Assembly: GCA_017416325.1 (NCBI GenBank)
Contig: JAFQCV010000008.1
Location: 1-32,217, forward strand
Source: Oscillospiraceae bacterium
GTDB lineage: Bacteria > Bacillota > Clostridia > Oscillospirales > Oscillospiraceae
Direction of reading: 5' to 3'
Length of the DNA stretch: 32,217 nt
Shown here: piece by piece, positions 30,118 through 32,217 of the stretch
Position numbering within the stretch: the stretch's first letter is position 1
How the letters are laid out: the number at the start of each line of letters is the position of its first letter
The notes under the pieces: generated by a model
The model's input: only the letters and a program-made list of their open reading frames with translations
The model's database searches: none
What the model was told of the DNA's origin: nothing
Position numbers and translations under genes: made by a program

Positions 30118-30260
30118 ATAAAGTATATCCGTAAATTTGAACCGACAGACCGTTGTGCGCAAGCGACCTTCCGCGGACAAAGCCTGTTTGATGATTGTGG
30201 CGGTAAATAGGAATCGTGCGCATAAAGCCAAGGTGTCTTTTGGTTTTATGCGCTTTTTTG
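30118..30260 (+). ncRNA. Candidate structured RNA with pseudoknot and terminator
   Basis: About 140 bases between a good promoter and a strong terminator, without a supported reading frame. CCGC..ACAA (30171-30180) pairs with TTGT..GCGG (30195-30203), and the enclosed CCTGTT (30183-30188) can pair with AATAGG just downstream (30206-30211), giving an H-type pseudoknot. The terminator is GCGCATAAAGCCAA (30218-30231) against TTGGTTTTATGCGC (30240-30253) followed by six T. An earlier TGCGCA (near 30157) could compete with the terminator's 5' arm. It may be a riboswitch-like leader of the protease gene or an independent small RNA. I do not recognise a known class. Confidence 0.5.
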
Positions 30261-30397
30261 TCAGTAATTTTGAAGGAGGGAGAAGAATCGTAAACAGTAT
30301 TATTCTACGTTTTTCAACTGTTGGCCGCTTGTTTTTTTGTTTGTAAGCTCACACCTAGGTTAGTACATTTTTACATCTGTTTATGAAAGGAGAGTTC

Positions 30398-31978
30398 ATG
30401 ATGTTTAGGAGAGTTGTAGGTTGCCTATTGGTAATTGCATTGGCACTGACTGTGGGAAATGTGCAGTTGGTTTCAGGTGTCAACGCGGTAGATGTCGGAA
30501 AAACGGAGGGTAAAGTTTTTGACACAGCAACTGCAAGGGATGATTTTGTGGATAACCATGTTATGGTCGTCTTAAACAATGCAGCAAGCTTAAAATTCCG
30601 AAACTATACCACATCGGATTTTCCGGAGATTGCTTGTAGATCTGTCCGGAATTTATCTACCGCAGCAGCGGCAAAGGTGCAGGCAAAACTGCGGGGAGAA
30701 AAACTTGCGGAAACTGACATCGGGGCCGCCTTTATGAATAAGAATGTAAAAACGGAAACATTTAAAACGATTCTTTGCCTTGAATTGGAAACGCCGGGGA
30801 AAGAGAATGTACTTCACGCGATAGAAGCCTTGGAGCAGCGGGGAGATATTTATTATGTTGGTCCGGACTATATCATGTCTCTGGATATGTCCCGTGGACC
30901 TGTTGAGCCAGATGCATCCACTGACATTGGCTGGCACAGAAATGCGATTGAACTAAACTATGCCTGGCAGATAGAAACAGGAAGCAATACGGTTAAGGTG
31001 GGAGTGCTGGATATGGGAATTGATGCATCCCATCCTGATCTGCAAGGGAAAGTGAACACAAGCCTTTCCCGCAATTTTGCACCTGACTCTGTCAGCGCAA
31101 CAACCGACTCTAGTGGGCACGGAACGCATGTGGCAGGGATTATTGGCGGGAGTGGGAACAACTACTCTGGCATACAGGGCATATGTCAGGATATTACTTT
31201 GGTTTCGTTACGGGTTCTTTCTGAAGATCCCTTTGATCCAAGCTCGCAGAAGACGACAGCAGGAATTTTGGCGGAGGCTATTAACTATGCGGAACAAATC
31301 AACATACCCGTTCTCAATATAAGTATGCATACTAATCCTGTAGGACACTTATTTTTAGCTGAAGCATTGGCAAACTATTCAGGTCTTGTTGTTTGTTCTG
31401 CCGGAAATCATGGCGTTGATTTGGATTTCGCTGGAAGCCATATGCCTGCTACTATGGATAGCGAAAATATTATTTGTGTAGGCGCCTCAACAACACAGTA
31501 TGCTATAGCATCGTTTTCTAATTACGGAAGCACGAAGATTGATTTGTTTGCACCTGGGAGCACGATAGCCAGCTGCTTTTCCACAACGGTATGCAGAGCT
31601 TCGGGCTGTACGGTTCAGGGACACTTAAGTCATGGGTATCATATTTTTGATGGAACATCTATGGCGACGCCGATGGTGGCAGGTGTTGCTGCCCTAATAC
31701 TTTCTGCGGATAGCAGCCTGACCTGCAGTGAAATAAAAGACCTGATTCTTAATAATGTTAAAGAATATGCGGCTTTTACAGGGAAGTGTGTTTCTGGGGG
31801 CTTGCTGAACGCAAAGAATATTTTTTCCTTACACACTATGCATGGGGATGATTACTACTATGTACCGGTTGGTACGAATAGACACCGGCGATGCTGCGAA
31901 CATTGCGATGTTGCGGTTTTAGAACCACATGCATGGGACGGAGCAGGCGGGTGTATGCTGTGTGGCTACTCCAGTTAG
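30398..31978 (+). CDS. Secreted S8 (subtilisin-family) serine protease
   Basis: A 526-residue protein with a signal peptide (basic start, then GCLLVIALALTVGNVQL), a propeptide-like region to about residue 170, and a subtilase domain. The catalytic set is D205 (VGVLDMGIDASHPDL), H241 (SSGHGTHVAGIIGG) and S421 (GTSMATPMVAGVAAL), with N337 (CSAGNHG) as oxyanion residue, so it should be active. The last 45 residues hold a CxxC...CxxC ribbon (CCEHC, CMLCGYSS) with EPHAWDG, an ending seen in secreted proteins of gut Clostridia. A start at 30398 fits AAAGGAG upstream; 30401 is possible. A structured RNA with terminator lies in front. About 137 bases between that terminator and the start hold no promoter I can name with confidence. 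Confidence 0.9.
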   Translation: MMFRRVVGCLLVIALALTVGNVQLVSGVNAVDVGKTEGKVFDTATARDDFVDNHVMVVLNNAASLKFRNYTTSDFPEIACRSVRNLSTAAAAKVQAKLRGEKLAETDIGAAFMNKNVKTETFKTILCLELETPGKENVLHAIEALEQRGDIYYVGPDYIMSLDMSRGPVEPDASTDIGWHRNAIELNYAWQIETGSNTVKVGVLDMGIDASHPDLQGKVNTSLSRNFAPDSVSATTDSSGHGTHVAGIIGGSGNNYSGIQGICQDITLVSLRVLSEDPFDPSSQKTTAGILAEAINYAEQINIPVLNISMHTNPVGHLFLAEALANYSGLVVCSAGNHGVDLDFAGSHMPATMDSENIICVGASTTQYAIASFSNYGSTKIDLFAPGSTIASCFSTTVCRASGCTVQGHLSHGYHIFDGTSMATPMVAGVAALILSADSSLTCSEIKDLILNNVKEYAAFTGKCVSGGLLNAKNIFSLHTMHGDDYYYVPVGTNRHRRCCEHCDVAVLEPHAWDGAGGCMLCGYSS

Positions 31979-32015
31979 CACGGGAAGAGGAATTTACTTG
32001 AAGGAGGTCGTTGTT

Positions 32016-32217
32016 ATGTTAAAAAAATGGAGTACCGTTTTGATTTCAGCGGTTTTGATCGTTGTACTGGTCTGTGGCTCGCTGTTGTTTCATTGGATAT
32101 CCGCCAAAGGCGATTTCTCACCGCTTACCGAAGAAGAAAAAGAGGCGATAGAGGAAGCGTTTCAAACAGAATTCCCTGGCTTGTGGTATGAGTGGTTTGA
32201 AGAAAACGGCGGCAAGC
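32016..32217 (+). CDS. Membrane-anchored protein, 5' part only
   Basis: An open frame of 67 codons running off the end of the window, with AAGGAGG 8 bases before the ATG. One hydrophobic segment (residues 7-26, TVLISAVLIVVLVCGSLLF) acts as signal or anchor and is followed by an acidic region, LTEEEKEAIEEAFQ, and EFPGLWYEWFEENGG. It begins 37 bases after the protease stop in the same direction, so the two probably form one unit. It could be an inhibitor, substrate or companion of the protease. No family is recognised from this fragment. Confidence 0.65.
   Translation, partial: MLKKWSTVLISAVLIVVLVCGSLLFHWISAKGDFSPLTEEEKEAIEEAFQTEFPGLWYEWFEENGGK

Noticed and set aside
1-32217. CRISPR array
   Set aside because: No run of short identical repeats with equal-length unique spacers was found; the repeats present are palindromic elements or pairs.

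Overview
The window looks like a chromosomal segment of an anaerobic, gut-type member of the Clostridia (Firmicutes), probably in the Oscillospirales. The grounds are the minus-strand housekeeping block miaB-mutS-mutL-miaA-hfq followed by yggS-sepF-divIVA-ileS, an isoleucine T-box leader before ileS, strong AGGAGG ribosome sites, a Crp/Fnr regulator beside iron-sulfur proteins, and short palindromic repeats scattered through the core genes. Taxonomy is inferred from gene order and protein style only.

Positions 1-12553 form an AT-richer accessory region. It holds short independent modules: a CD3324-type DNA-binding protein with an unknown partner; an MFS transporter; a TetR regulator divergent from two membrane proteins, one ending in 11-residue amphipathic repeats; an operon encoding a GNAT-PIN-(GNAT-like)-ASCH-like fusion, an ASCH protein and an HNH endonuclease; a three-gene operon of unknown function; and an IS3-family transposase. 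The modules are separated by related junctions. These carry a TTCGAAT core resembling a tRNA T-loop, a strong hairpin terminator, and in several cases a tail with a GAACYAAATGTATA or TGTTACGAACCATT motif. The region ends at a tRNA-Thr/tRNA-Tyr operon whose terminator is duplicated 3.4 kb away. I read it as an accretion zone of small gene cassettes beside a tRNA locus. No integrase is visible.

Positions 12559-27000 are core genome. The tRNA operon and mpg (alkyladenine glycosylase) are divergent, each with a clear promoter. A 169-bp nested palindrome separates mpg from the convergent ileS. The long minus-strand block covers tRNA modification (miaA, miaB), mismatch repair (mutS, mutL), RNA chaperoning (hfq), PLP homeostasis (yggS), septation and polar growth (sepF, divIVA) and tRNA-Ile charging (ileS). 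A palindromic element family occurs between the T-box and ileS, in frame in the mutL linker, and again beyond trxA.

Positions 27000-32217 hold an SDR oxidoreductase with a Crp/Fnr-type palindrome at an activating distance, thioredoxin, and a Crp/Fnr regulator divergent from a cysteine-rich protein and a 4Fe-4S ferredoxin-like protein. After these come a candidate structured RNA with its own promoter, a possible pseudoknot and a terminator, a secreted subtilisin-family protease with a C-terminal cysteine ribbon, and the start of a membrane-anchored protein cut by the window end. The strongest candidates for undescribed biology are the cassette-like array, the GNAT-PIN-ASCH/HNH operon and the pseudoknot RNA.
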